This document shows positions 16,326 through 24,662 of a stretch of 64,000 bases of DNA, piece by piece. Location of the stretch: the NCBI GenBank assembly GCA_900100835.1, contig FNCM01000004.1:62001-126000 (forward strand). Reading direction: 5' to 3'. Every line of letters starts with the position of its first letter. Within the stretch, counting starts at the first letter, position 1. The notes beneath the pieces are model-generated. The model had not been told where the DNA came from, did not search any database, and saw nothing but the letters and a program-made list of their open reading frames with translations. This DNA is from Selenomonas sp. WCT3. GTDB taxonomy: Bacteria > Bacillota > Negativicutes > Selenomonadales > Selenomonadaceae. A program made the position numbers and the translations under genes.

Positions 16326-16353
16326 GAGGCAGGTCCATGGGCCTGCCTCTTTG
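16326..16353 (+). terminator. Attenuating terminator between the binding protein and the permease genes
   Basis: GAGGCAGG (16326-16333) pairs with CCTGCCTC (16342-16349), followed by TTTGCTTTA. The weak tail fits partial read-through, giving excess binding protein over permease. Confidence 0.65.
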
Positions 16354-16354
16354 C

Positions 16355-16383
16355 TTTACAGCAGCGGTGGTTTCGTGTATAAT
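16355..16383 (+). promoter_or_regulatory. Promoter of the permease-ATPase pair
   Basis: TTTACA (16355-16360), 17-bp spacer, TATAAT (16378-16383). The -35 box is part of the T-rich tail of the terminator immediately upstream, so the downstream genes can be transcribed independently. Confidence 0.65.
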
Positions 16384-16423
16384 TAGCATATTAACGCTTT
16401 GCTACACTAAAGGAGATTGTTGG

Positions 16424-17068
16424 ATGGATAAGCTGCTGGATACCTTCCTGTTGATGCTGGAAGGGTCAGAAATCACGCTGGAAATTTTCTTTGTTACCTT
16501 GGTTATTGCTTTGCCACTGGGCATGTTGGCAGCGTTGGGGCGCTTGTCCGCCCTGAAACCGTTGTCGCGGCTGGTGGAGTTCTATATTTGGCTCATGCGC
16601 GGTACGCCCCTCATGCTGCAGCTGCTGTTCGTTTATTTTGCTCTGCCTATGGTGGGAATCCGACTGCCGGATATCGCCGCCGCCCTCTTGGCCTTTACCC
16701 TTAACTATGCTGCGTATTTTGCGGAAATCTTCCGGGCCGGCATCCAATCGGTACCGAAGGGACAGTATGAGGCTGCTAAGACCTTGGGCATGAGTTACCC
16801 GCAAACTATGCGCCGTATTATCCTGCCACAGGTGTTTCGCATGGTTTTGCCGCCGGTCAGCAACGAGACCATCAATCTGGTAAAGGATACGTCGCTGGTC
16901 TATATTTTGGCGATGAACGATTTGCTGCGGGTGGCCCGTACCATCGTTCAGCGGGAATTTGATATGACGCCTTTTTTGATTGCAGCGGTGTTCTATCTGG
17001 CGATGACTTTTGTATTGACGTGGGGCTTCAAGAAACTGGAGGCATATTATGGCAAATACGACAACTAA
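16424..17068 (+). CDS. Amino-acid ABC transporter permease (HisM/GlnP type)
   Basis: 214 residues from the ATG at 16424 (AAAGGAG at 16409-16415). The binding-protein-dependent permease domain spans most of the protein, with about five transmembrane helices and the EAA loop [25 protein letters not shown], through which it contacts the ATPase. [12 protein letters not shown] is also typical of polar amino-acid permeases. It should form a homodimer in the inner membrane. The last 20 bases overlap the ATPase gene, so the two are translationally coupled. A longer in-frame reading starting at 16316 would run through the terminator and promoter and is not supported. Confidence 0.92.
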   Translation: MDKLLDTFLLMLEGSEITLEIFFVTLVIALPLGMLAALGRLSALKPLSRLVEFYIWLMRGTPLMLQLLFVYFALPMVGIRLPDIAAALLAFTLNYAAYFAEIFRAGIQSVPKGQYEAAKTLGMSYPQTMRRIILPQVFRMVLPPVSNETINLVKDTSLVYILAMNDLLRVARTIVQREFDMTPFLIAAVFYLAMTFVLTWGFKKLEAYYGKYDN

Positions 17069-17831
17069 AGGCGACGTCATGCTGCGGATGCATGATATCC
17101 ATAAATCCTTCGGTGCACTTGAAGTTCTGAAGGGAATTGACCTGGAGGTACGCCGGGGAGAAGTGCTGGCAATCATCGGCCCTTCCGGGTCCGGCAAGAG
17201 TACCCTTTTGCGTTGCATCAACAAGCTGGAGACGATTAACAGCGGATCTATTGAGATTGAGGGCGAGTTTTTGGCGGTCACCAAGGAAAATGGTGAAGCC
17301 GAGTATGCCGAAAACGCGAAAGAGCGCAAGCTCCTTGGTTGCATGGGCATGGTATTCCAGCAGTTCAATCTTTTCCACCATATGACGGTTATGGAAAATC
17401 TCTTGGAGGCACCGATTCACGTGAAGGGCCTTAAACGCCAGGAGATTGAACCTTATGCCAGGGAACTTTTGGCGAAGGTGGGCCTCTTAGACCGGGCTGA
17501 TTACTATCCGTCCCAGCTTTCCGGCGGTCAGCAGCAGCGCGTGGCCATTGCCCGAGCCCTTTGTATGAAGCCGGATATCATGCTGTTTGATGAACCGACG
17601 TCGGCCCTTGACCCAGAGCTTACCGGCGAAGTGCTCAAGACGATGCGGGAACTTGCCGAAGAGCATATGACCATGGTGGTGGTTACCCACGAGATGGCCT
17701 TTGCCCGGGAGGCTGCCAGCCAGGTTATCTTCATGGCGGGGGGCAATATTGTCGAGCAGGGGGAACCGGAAGCCTTTTTCGCACATCCCAAGGAGGAACG
17801 TACCAAAGCATTCCTTAATAATATGCTCTAA
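17049..17831 (+). CDS. Amino-acid ABC transporter ATP-binding protein (GlnQ/HisP type)
   Basis: 260 residues with all ABC motifs: Walker [10 protein letters not shown] (about 44-52), Q-loop [17 protein letters not shown], signature [15 protein letters not shown], Walker [14 protein letters not shown] and H-loop [11 protein letters not shown]. The length and the HHMTVMEN segment are those of polar amino-acid importer ATPases. An insertion of about 12 residues around [20 protein letters not shown] lies before the Q-loop, as in HisP/GlnQ relatives. CTGGAGG precedes the ATG, which lies within the end of the permease gene. Confidence 0.94.
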   Translation: MANTTTKGDVMLRMHDIHKSFGALEVLKGIDLEVRRGEVLAIIGPSGSGKSTLLRCINKLETINSGSIEIEGEFLAVTKENGEAEYAENAKERKLLGCMGMVFQQFNLFHHMTVMENLLEAPIHVKGLKRQEIEPYARELLAKVGLLDRADYYPSQLSGGQQQRVAIARALCMKPDIMLFDEPTSALDPELTGEVLKTMRELAEEHMTMVVVTHEMAFAREAASQVIFMAGGNIVEQGEPEAFFAHPKEERTKAFLNNML

Positions 17832-17859
17832 TCTATTGGATTCTCTTTACAGGATTATT

Positions 17860-17885
17860 AGGCCTTCCCTAGGAAGGCCTTTTTC
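17860..17885 (+). terminator. Rho-independent terminator of the amino-acid importer operon
   Basis: AGGCCTTCC (17860-17868) and GGAAGGCCT (17872-17880), loop CTA, followed by TTTTC. Confidence 0.85.
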
Positions 17886-17898
17886 GTACATAAGTTTC

Positions 17899-17927
17899 TT
17901 GATTTTTTAGAGGAGACATATGATAAT
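17899..17927 (+). promoter_or_regulatory. Probable promoter of the AMIN-amidase operon
   Basis: TTGATT (17899-17904), 17-bp spacer, GATAAT (17922-17927), just downstream of the importer terminator and 31 bases before the amidase start. Confidence 0.5.
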
Positions 17928-17957
17928 AAAGTATATGTGCCTGTAGGGAGGGATTCG

Positions 17958-19139
17958 ATGAGACAGAGAATAATTCGTTTGATTCTTGTCACATTATATA
18001 TGATGCTTTTCACCCTGCCGGCTTTCGCAGCTGATACGAATTTTGGGCAGCGGGTAAGCGGCATGGCTGAGGTAACTGGCGTTCGAGTCAGTACAGAAGC
18101 AAATAAGACGCGCATCGTAATCGATGCCAATAAAGAAGTAACATACAAGGCGATGTCCCTAGGGGAGCCAGACCGCCTGGTGGTAGATATTCCCAATGCT
18201 TGGCTTTCGCCAAAGCTCAAGAAAGAGTATGGGGTGAACAGCCGCTTTGTGGGGAAGGCCCGGGTGGCTCAGTTCAATCCCCAGACAGTGCGGATTGTGG
18301 TGGAGAGCAAGGTGGGCAAACAGAATCACAAGGTGTTTTCCCTAAAAGGGGGACCGGTAGCCGGCCGCGTGGTGCTGGATATTGGTGACCTGAGCGGGGA
18401 TAACTCGGGGGCAAAGATTGACTTGCCTAAGAGTAAACCGACACCGGCACCGTCAACTAAGCCCACCACGAAACCGACGGCTAAGCCGACGCCGAAACCG
18501 GCTCAGAAACCGGAATCCAAGCCAAAGGATGATGTGGATGGTGAACTGGCTGGTATTACGGGGCTGCGGGGCAGAAAGATTACCATTGACCCAGGCCATG
18601 GCGGAAGTGATTCCGGTGCCATTGGACCGACGGGAGTAATGGAGAAGAGTGTTACGCTGCGGGTGGCCCAGGAACTCAAACGACTGCTGGTGGCCGAAGG
18701 AGCCACGGTCTATATGACTCGTGAGACGGATACGGAGGTTTCTTCTAAGGGGGCTGATGCCAGCGACATTGAGGAGCTGCAGGCCCGCTGTGATATCCCC
18801 AACCAGAATGGTTCGGATATCTTTGTTTCGATTCACATGGATTCTTTCACCAATGGTGCGGCGAAGGGAACAACCGGTTATTATTATTCCCTGGGGTCTA
18901 AGCGTTCCCGGGAGTTGGCCGATAAAATCCGTTCCGGAGTCATTGATCAGCTGGGAACCCAGAGCCGTGGGACCCAGAGCAGTAATTTTTACGTTGTGAA
19001 GCATACGGATATGCCGGCAACGCTGGTGGAGGTTGCCTTTATCTCCAATCCGTCAGAGGAACGTCTGATGAACAGTGAAGCGGGTATCAAGAAAGCCGCG
19101 CAGGGTATTGCCGATGGCATTGCGGATTTCTTTGGATGA
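17958..19139 (+). CDS. N-acetylmuramoyl-L-alanine amidase, AMIN plus amidase_3 domains
   Basis: 393 residues. A Sec signal peptide (about 1-25, ending AFA) is followed by an AMIN domain (about 35-150; [28 protein letters not shown]), a Thr-Pro-Lys-rich linker (about 165-200; repeated TKPT, KPTPKP), and an amidase_3 zinc hydrolase domain with [29 protein letters not shown] and SIHMDSF. It should split daughter-cell peptidoglycan in the periplasm, with AMIN as envelope-targeting module, as in AmiC-type enzymes. ATG at 17958 with AGGGAGGG; an in-frame GTG upstream would precede that site. Stop overlaps the next gene (ATGA). Confidence 0.92.
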   Translation: MRQRIIRLILVTLYMMLFTLPAFAADTNFGQRVSGMAEVTGVRVSTEANKTRIVIDANKEVTYKAMSLGEPDRLVVDIPNAWLSPKLKKEYGVNSRFVGKARVAQFNPQTVRIVVESKVGKQNHKVFSLKGGPVAGRVVLDIGDLSGDNSGAKIDLPKSKPTPAPSTKPTTKPTAKPTPKPAQKPESKPKDDVDGELAGITGLRGRKITIDPGHGGSDSGAIGPTGVMEKSVTLRVAQELKRLLVAEGATVYMTRETDTEVSSKGADASDIEELQARCDIPNQNGSDIFVSIHMDSFTNGAAKGTTGYYYSLGSKRSRELADKIRSGVIDQLGTQSRGTQSSNFYVVKHTDMPATLVEVAFISNPSEERLMNSEAGIKKAAQGIADGIADFFG

Positions 19140-20374
19140 TAGATAAGAAAGTGAGGATTCAACCTTTTATAATGGAAGAGAATAAGACGGAAATCGAACA
19201 GAACAACGAGACGCTGGAGCAGATGGCAGCGGCGGATATGGAGGCACGTAAGAAGGCGCTCTATCGCCACAAGCTGCCGAAGAAATTGGAACTGCTGGAT
19301 ATGTTGGAGGCAATGACGAAAGCCGAGCTGGATGATATCCGCTACAATCTCAATATCACCGGGGCAAGTTCCCTCAAAAAGGCAGACCTTGCCGCGCGCT
19401 TGTCGGTGGAAATTGTTAAATTCTCCCAGCGCTGGTTCCCCTCGATTCTCGAGGAGGAATACGAGTGCTTCCAGCACTTGCTCAAGCATGATGGCCTGAC
19501 TATGGAGTTCCGCGACGATGATGTTCGCCTCGATTATCTGCGGGGACTCGGTTTGGTGTCCTGCGGCGTCAAAGAGGATAAGCTGGCCTGGTATATGCCA
19601 AAGGAAATCCAGGCCGAGTTTAAAAAGCTGGATTCGGGAACATTCCGTAGCCTGGCAGAGCTCAACACCGAGGTCACCCGGCTGGCCTCTGGCTGCCTGT
19701 TCTTTTACGGGTATATGAATTACGAACAGCTCTATGATAAGGTCATTAGCTATCTGGATGCAGCTCAGGCCGAGCAGGTTTCCTTTATGGATTTTGTCGG
19801 TGTCATGCTCAATGCGTCCTGTTGGACCAATACCCTGGTGGCGTTACCCCAGGGGGCAAAATATTATACGCTTATCGATGAGAATAAGCTGGAGGACGAA
19901 CAGCGGGAGCATGGGAATCTGGATTTTGCGCCGTTGTCCTATAACCGGGTTTACGAAGCAGGCACGGAAGGCTATATCGATGCTACGGATGCTTATAAGG
20001 CCCTGGCACAGTTCTTCATGCGGGAACACGGCTGCGATGTTTTAAAGGCCGCCGATATTGTGGGGGAAATCCTCATTCTGTTGCAGAATGGAGGAAATAT
20101 GCAGGAAGCTGTCGAATATCTAGATGAGCTTGGCTTGATGAAGGATGACCGCAAGGCTGAGGCAATCGTGCCACTGCTCATCGCCTTTAATAATTCGACG
20201 CATCTTTGGCCGCTAAAGGGCTATACGCCGGCAAAACTCATGGCTAAGGCCGGCCGTGGCAAGGTGATTCCCTTTGAGGAAGTGCGCCGTCATAAGGTGG
20301 GCCGCAATGAGCCCTGCCCCTGTGGCAGTGGCAAAAAATATAAAAATTGTTGCTTGCATAAGGATGAAAACTAA
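19136..20374 (+). CDS. SEC-C motif protein with an N-terminal Rho_N/SAP-like segment
   Basis: Up to 412 residues, soluble. Residues about 50-90 ([24 protein letters not shown], then KKADLAARL) look like a Rho N-terminal or SAP-like helical module that often binds nucleic acid. The C-terminus is a SEC-C zinc motif: [18 protein letters not shown], with the CxC and CC pairs expected for zinc binding (as in SecA and YecA). The middle has no domain I recognise. Start uncertain: ATG 19136 overlaps the amidase stop but has no ribosome binding site; ATG 19172 is possible. Function unknown; zinc-dependent binding of protein or ribosome is inference. Confidence 0.8.
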   Translation: MIDKKVRIQPFIMEENKTEIEQNNETLEQMAAADMEARKKALYRHKLPKKLELLDMLEAMTKAELDDIRYNLNITGASSLKKADLAARLSVEIVKFSQRWFPSILEEEYECFQHLLKHDGLTMEFRDDDVRLDYLRGLGLVSCGVKEDKLAWYMPKEIQAEFKKLDSGTFRSLAELNTEVTRLASGCLFFYGYMNYEQLYDKVISYLDAAQAEQVSFMDFVGVMLNASCWTNTLVALPQGAKYYTLIDENKLEDEQREHGNLDFAPLSYNRVYEAGTEGYIDATDAYKALAQFFMREHGCDVLKAADIVGEILILLQNGGNMQEAVEYLDELGLMKDDRKAEAIVPLLIAFNNSTHLWPLKGYTPAKLMAKAGRGKVIPFEEVRRHKVGRNEPCPCGSGKKYKNCCLHKDEN

Positions 20375-21729
20375 TGAAGCAGACTTATGGTTATCAGCAG
20401 AAAGCACGGCAGTTCTTTGCCGTGCTGCTGCCTATCTTTATTACCCAGCTGTCACTTATGGCAACTGGGTTTTTCAATACGATTATGGCGGGCCATATCA
20501 GCCAGCAGGATTTGGCTGGCGTGGCGGTAGGGGTCAATCTGTTCCTGCCCTTCTTTGGCAGTGTTCTGGGCATTATATCCGGTTTAACGCCGACGATTTC
20601 GCAGCTTTATGGCGGCGGCCGGCAGGATAAGATTGGTTTTATCGTCAAACAGGGCTTTTATTGGGCCCTGGCCTTGGCTGTTTTATTTATAGCCCTAGGC
20701 TGGCTGGCGGTGCCACGGATTTTGCCACTGCTGAATCTGGAGCCGAAGGTTCACTATATCACAGTGCATTATTTGCTGGCGGTGTCCTTTGGTATTGTGC
20801 CAATCTTTTTGGCAGGTGTCTTACGGAATTTTATCGACGCTCACGGGTATACGCGGCTTACCATGTGCATCACCATGACGTCAGTGCCGGTGAATATTGT
20901 TTTAAATTACGTCTTTATGTACGGGCTTTTTGGCATTCCGGCCTTTGGCGGTATTGGTGCCGGCATCGGTTCAGCCATTGCCTTTACGCTGAATTTGCTG
21001 CTCAATGTGCTGGTGGTCACCCATATTGAACCCTTTAAAAGCTATCGTATCTTTCATCATTTTCCGCGGCCTAAGCTGTCGGAATGGAAAAAACAGCTGG
21101 GGGTTGGAATCCCCATTGGTAGTACCATGTTTTGTGAACAGAGCATCTTCGGGGCCGTGGGCCTTTTTATGACGGCTTATGGTACGGTGATTGTGGCCGC
21201 CCATCAAGCGGCGATGAATTTTACCACCATTGTCTACATGGTGCCGTTGGCAGTCAGCATGACGCTGACCATTTTGGTTGGCTACGAAGTGGGGGCCAAG
21301 CGCTTTGCTGATGCGGAACAGTACATACGCCTCAGCCGGGTACTGACCATGATTTTTGTGGGGGCACTTGCTTTGCTTTTGACGCAGTTCAAGACCGAAA
21401 TTGCCGCTTTGTATACGTCAAGCCGTGAAGTCCAGCCAATCCTTACAGGCTTCTTGGTATATGCGGTGTTCATGCAGGTATCGGATAGCATCAACGCGCC
21501 GCTGCAGGGAGCACTGCGCGGTTACAAGGACGTTCATGTGACGTTTTTGCTGGCAGTGTTGTCCTTCTGGATTATCGGCCTTCCCAGCGGCTGGCTGCTG
21601 GCCAATTGGACAGCGGTTGGCCCCTATGGGTATTGGATTGGCCTTATTGCCGGGGTGTTGGTCGGAGCCGTTTGCCTGCAGATTCGCATGGGGCAGGTGC
21701 AGCGGAAGTTTTCGGGTCAGAGGAGATGA
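20374..21729 (+). CDS. MATE family multidrug/cation antiporter
   Basis: 451 residues with about 12 hydrophobic segments arranged as two homologous halves, the MATE topology. Typical features: ITQLSLMATGFFNTIMAGHISQQDLAGVAVG at the N-terminus, NFIDAHGYTRLTM in the first half and a second-half VSMTLTILVGYEVGA. MATE proteins export cationic drugs or metabolites in exchange for Na+ or H+; the substrate is unknown here. The start ATG overlaps the upstream stop (TAATG), implying coupling with the SEC-C gene. Next gene begins 6 bases downstream. Confidence 0.94.
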   Translation: MKQTYGYQQKARQFFAVLLPIFITQLSLMATGFFNTIMAGHISQQDLAGVAVGVNLFLPFFGSVLGIISGLTPTISQLYGGGRQDKIGFIVKQGFYWALALAVLFIALGWLAVPRILPLLNLEPKVHYITVHYLLAVSFGIVPIFLAGVLRNFIDAHGYTRLTMCITMTSVPVNIVLNYVFMYGLFGIPAFGGIGAGIGSAIAFTLNLLLNVLVVTHIEPFKSYRIFHHFPRPKLSEWKKQLGVGIPIGSTMFCEQSIFGAVGLFMTAYGTVIVAAHQAAMNFTTIVYMVPLAVSMTLTILVGYEVGAKRFADAEQYIRLSRVLTMIFVGALALLLTQFKTEIAALYTSSREVQPILTGFLVYAVFMQVSDSINAPLQGALRGYKDVHVTFLLAVLSFWIIGLPSGWLLANWTAVGPYGYWIGLIAGVLVGAVCLQIRMGQVQRKFSGQRR

Positions 21730-21735
21730 TGCCTT

Positions 21736-22662
21736 ATGAAAAAGCGCCTGGGGAAATGGAGTGCGGGAGCATTGGCGGTGCTGGTGATTTTCGGCAGTAC
21801 CTTAGAGGTGGTGCAGGCTGAACCTCTGCGCACGGTGTCCCAGTGGCAGCAGCGGGCGGAAAAGCTCCGGGGAGAAAGACAACTTCGAGCCTATGATGAG
21901 GCCATTGACCAGTATCCTGCTTACGTTGACTTTTACCTCAGACGGGGCAAGGTTCATTTGCAGCGAGGGGAAAGCCAACTGGCAAAGCTCGATTTTGATA
22001 AGGCTATTCTGCTGGATGATAAAAATGCGGCGGCCTATACCGGACGGGCAGAAGAGCGGGCCTGTGCCGGGGACAGCCAAGGGGCTTGGCTGGCTTATGA
22101 ACAGGCGATAAAACTCGATGACAAGAATCCGTTGATTTTTCAGAGCCGGGCGCACTTTTACTATGAGGGGCTGGCCGATTACCGGCAGGCTTTTGCCGAT
22201 TATGACCAGGCAGCGAAACTGGTGACAGCAGAAGATGACCCCAGGCGGTTAAAGATTGCCCTGCAGAAGCTGGGGGCACAGCTCAAATATGCCACCTTTC
22301 AAAATGGCTATTATGGGACAGTGGTCAATTCGGTGGATTCCATCCTGGGCATGAAAAAACAAAAGCTAAGCCCCAGGCAGCTGGAATATCTGTATATTTC
22401 CCGCTGTGTGGCCAATTACGAATTGGAACAATACTCGGAGGCCCTGCGGGACAGCCAGCAGGTTCTTCGGCTTATGGATAGCGATCCGTCAAAACATGCC
22501 CGTATCCTGCAGCGGCAGAGCCGCATCTTGACGAAGATGGGGCTTGAGCCGGCCGCCAAGGCAGCCATGAAAGCGGCCCTTCGGTGCAATCCCAAACTCC
22601 TGGTGGACCGGCAGTATGAATTGGATAAGGATTTAGTGGGCTGGCAGCAGGAGGTATGGTAA
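21736..22662 (+). CDS. Secreted or periplasmic TPR protein
   Basis: 308 residues. Signal peptide about 1-28 (MKKRLGKWSAGALAVLVIFG, then VVQA before EPL). The rest is tetratricopeptide repeat-like: YVDFYLRRGKVHLQRGESQLAKLDFDKAILLD, AAYTGRAEERACAGDSQGAWLAYEQAIKLD, and NPLIFQSRAHFYYEGLADYRQAFADYDQA, at about residues 58-180; the C-terminal third has weaker repeats. TPR modules mediate protein-protein contacts. It is directly upstream of, and 1 base from, the papain-like peptidase gene, so the two products probably work together outside the cytoplasm; the partner claim is inference. Confidence 0.85.
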   Translation: MKKRLGKWSAGALAVLVIFGSTLEVVQAEPLRTVSQWQQRAEKLRGERQLRAYDEAIDQYPAYVDFYLRRGKVHLQRGESQLAKLDFDKAILLDDKNAAAYTGRAEERACAGDSQGAWLAYEQAIKLDDKNPLIFQSRAHFYYEGLADYRQAFADYDQAAKLVTAEDDPRRLKIALQKLGAQLKYATFQNGYYGTVVNSVDSILGMKKQKLSPRQLEYLYISRCVANYELEQYSEALRDSQQVLRLMDSDPSKHARILQRQSRILTKMGLEPAAKAAMKAALRCNPKLLVDRQYELDKDLVGWQQEVW

Positions 22663-22663
22663 G

Positions 22664-24199
22664 ATGATGGGCAAAATGGCAAAAGGATTTTGGGTGTCCC
22701 TTTTTGTCCCGCTGCTGCTGCCTACGGCAGTTTTTGCCCAGGAGGCGCCAGCGGCGAAGTCTTTGCCGGCCTTTTATGATATGCGGCTGGCCAATCCCTT
22801 TGATCGGTTCAGCTATTTTGATGGGCGAAAATCCCTGCTGAACGAAGTGGGAAACCAGGGCAGTGCCAATATCTGTTGGGCCTTTACGGCAGCGACGGCG
22901 ATGGAATCCAACGTCTATAAAAATTGGCAGCGTCAGGGCGTTGCCTATTCGGTAGACGGTCGGGGGGTTCACTTGTCTCCCTGGAAAATGGCCTGGTTAT
23001 CCTATGCCCGGCCGGTGGCACAGCCGGGCATTTTGACTGGTGCTATGGGAAAGCCCCTGCGAAAGGGCAGCTATGCAGTGCCGCTGGCCAGCCGCGTTTA
23101 CGGACATGGCAGCTGGCCGCTCTTTGCACCGGAATTTTTAGCTGGCAGTGGAATTGGCTTTCGCCAAGCCAGGGCTAGTGTATCCGAGGATATGAAGGCT
23201 CCCGCTGACTGGGGAGAGGATGCGGGAATTCGCCTTCGCAATGTCTTTACCAGTACCGGCAGGAAGCTTTATCAGCCGGCAGAAATCGCGCGGATGAAGT
23301 CCATGATGCTGGCTTACGGTGCTTTGGCGGCGGGTATCAACAGCCTGCCTTTGCAGCAAAAGGAGGCTGTTGATTACTATCGGAACAAGCCCCTGCCGGT
23401 AAATCATGGGGTCAATATCATTGGCTGGGATGATTCCTATGATTTTTCGAAGTCGGGGCTTAAGGTAAAGCCGAAGCATAAGGGTGCCTGGATAATTCGC
23501 AACAGTTGGGGAAAAGGCTGGGGAGATGGCGGCTACGCCTATCTATCCTATGAGGATAAGACCCTGGGCAACTACGTGGCTTATGATACTTCTCTTAATA
23601 CTGCTGCCTTCGATTGGATTGATACCTATGAGCGGTCCAATAGCTTGGCGCCGCCGCAGCAGAATTGGGAAAATGGCAGTGGCCCGCGGTACCGTCAAGT
23701 GGAGTCCGGCAGCGGCTTTGCCGCAGGCTATCAAGCCAAGGACGCTGGCCGGCTACAGGCAGTAGGTTTCTATGCCCTGGCTGATGGGCTGGAATATACT
23801 ATCACCATTCGCCAGGGGAGCCTGGACCCGAAGCAGGGAACTTTGGCCTTGGTACAACAGGGATGTTTTGGCGAAGATAATACGCCGGAATGGGCAGGGT
23901 ACCGCACCGTGAAGTTATCGTCGGAGGTATCCCTGGCTGCAGGAGAAGCGTATACGGTGGCTGTGGAACTTCGCAATCCTAAGGGGAAGGTCCGACTGGT
24001 CATGTCGCCTCAGCTGATAGAGTCTCGGAAGGTGGGGGAGGTTCATAGCTACATCCGAAGAGGCAGGCATGGAAGCTGGCAGAAAACCATCCCCAAGAGC
24101 GACGGGGATCAGTCGGTATGGAATCGGAACTCTTCCGTTATCCAGCGGGTTTATGTGAAGGCGGCTGAAAAAAGAATACAACAAAAAAGACCTGCTTAA
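22664..24199 (+). CDS. Secreted papain-like (C1A) cysteine peptidase with C-terminal beta/lectin-like domain
   Basis: 511 residues with signal peptide (about 1-25, ending VFA). The C1 peptidase core has the catalytic set: Gln65 in NQGS, Cys71 in NICWAF, His248 in NHGVNIIGWDD and Asn280 in IIRNSWGKGWGDGGYAYLSY. The usual GSCGSCW disulfide cysteine is missing (GSANICW). No long pro-peptide is visible between signal and core. Residues about 340-500 form a beta-rich region (QAVGFYALADGLEYTITIRQG, EAYTVAVELRNP) like the lectin-type domains found after C1 peptidases in some bacteria and archaea. Substrate unknown. AGGAGG (22649-22654) precedes the ATG; its stop lies in the terminator loop. Confidence 0.9.
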   Translation: MMGKMAKGFWVSLFVPLLLPTAVFAQEAPAAKSLPAFYDMRLANPFDRFSYFDGRKSLLNEVGNQGSANICWAFTAATAMESNVYKNWQRQGVAYSVDGRGVHLSPWKMAWLSYARPVAQPGILTGAMGKPLRKGSYAVPLASRVYGHGSWPLFAPEFLAGSGIGFRQARASVSEDMKAPADWGEDAGIRLRNVFTSTGRKLYQPAEIARMKSMMLAYGALAAGINSLPLQQKEAVDYYRNKPLPVNHGVNIIGWDDSYDFSKSGLKVKPKHKGAWIIRNSWGKGWGDGGYAYLSYEDKTLGNYVAYDTSLNTAAFDWIDTYERSNSLAPPQQNWENGSGPRYRQVESGSGFAAGYQAKDAGRLQAVGFYALADGLEYTITIRQGSLDPKQGTLALVQQGCFGEDNTPEWAGYRTVKLSSEVSLAAGEAYTVAVELRNPKGKVRLVMSPQLIESRKVGEVHSYIRRGRHGSWQKTIPKSDGDQSVWNRNSSVIQRVYVKAAEKRIQQKRPA

Positions 24200-24214
24200 C
24201 AGCAGGCCTTTTTT
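24183..24214. terminator. Bidirectional terminator between the C1A peptidase and rpsT
   Basis: AAAAAAG-A-CCTGCT (24183-24196) faces AGCAGG-C-CTTTTTT (24201-24214); the peptidase stop codon TAA is in the loop. Good T tracts on both strands serve both converging genes. Confidence 0.85.
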
Positions 24215-24232
24215 CTATCTCATCTGAGAAAA

Positions 24233-24499
24233 TTACTTAGCGAGTGCGTTGACTTTGCGAGCCAGACGGGATTTTTTACGGGATGCAGCATTTTTATGAT
24301 AAACATGGTTAGCAGCAGCCTGATCGATCGTCTTGCAAGCAACCGTAAGGAGGGATTTCGCTTCATCAGCGTTTCCAGCCTCAACAGCGTCAAGAACACG
24401 ACGGGAAGCAGTGCGGACACGGGACTTCTCAGCAGCGTTCTTTGCATGGCGCTTAGCGTCAGATTTTACACTAAGAATAGATGCTTTGATATTTGGCAA
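24233..24499 (-). CDS. rpsT: 30S ribosomal protein S20
   Basis: 88 residues, normal S20 length. The sequence is highly basic and helical: SDAKRHAKNAAEKSRVRTA, NHVYHKNAASRKKSRLARKVN. S20 binds 16S rRNA early in 30S assembly. Start TTG at 24499 (PNIKASILSVK follows); a long in-frame extension upstream would precede the ribosome binding site AGGGGGGTG, so it is rejected. Its promoter and that of lepA are divergent and partly interleaved. Confidence 0.95.
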   Translation of the reverse strand: MPNIKASILSVKSDAKRHAKNAAEKSRVRTASRRVLDAVEAGNADEAKSLLTVACKTIDQAAANHVYHKNAASRKKSRLARKVNALAK

Positions 24500-24535
24500 G
24501 TAATTCACCCCCCTTAACAAATTCGTTACCTTGTT

Positions 24536-24564
24536 ATCATAGCATGTGAAAATATAAAAAGCAA
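24536..24564 (-). promoter_or_regulatory. Promoter of rpsT
   Basis: On the minus strand: TTGCTT (24564-24559), 17-bp spacer, TATGAT (24541-24536). It ends 37 bases before the rpsT start codon. Confidence 0.6.
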
Positions 24565-24593
24565 TAGTTTTCTTTAGTTCGTCCTTCTATTTC

Positions 24594-24623
24594 TTGCAGG
24601 TAAGCGCCCTTCAATGCTATAAT
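24594..24623 (+). promoter_or_regulatory. Promoter of lepA-hemW
   Basis: TTGCAG (24594-24599), 18-bp spacer, TATAAT (24618-24623), 40 bases before the lepA start. Confidence 0.65.
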
Positions 24624-24662
24624 ACGATAGATATGGATTGTTATTTTGAAAGGAAAATGACT

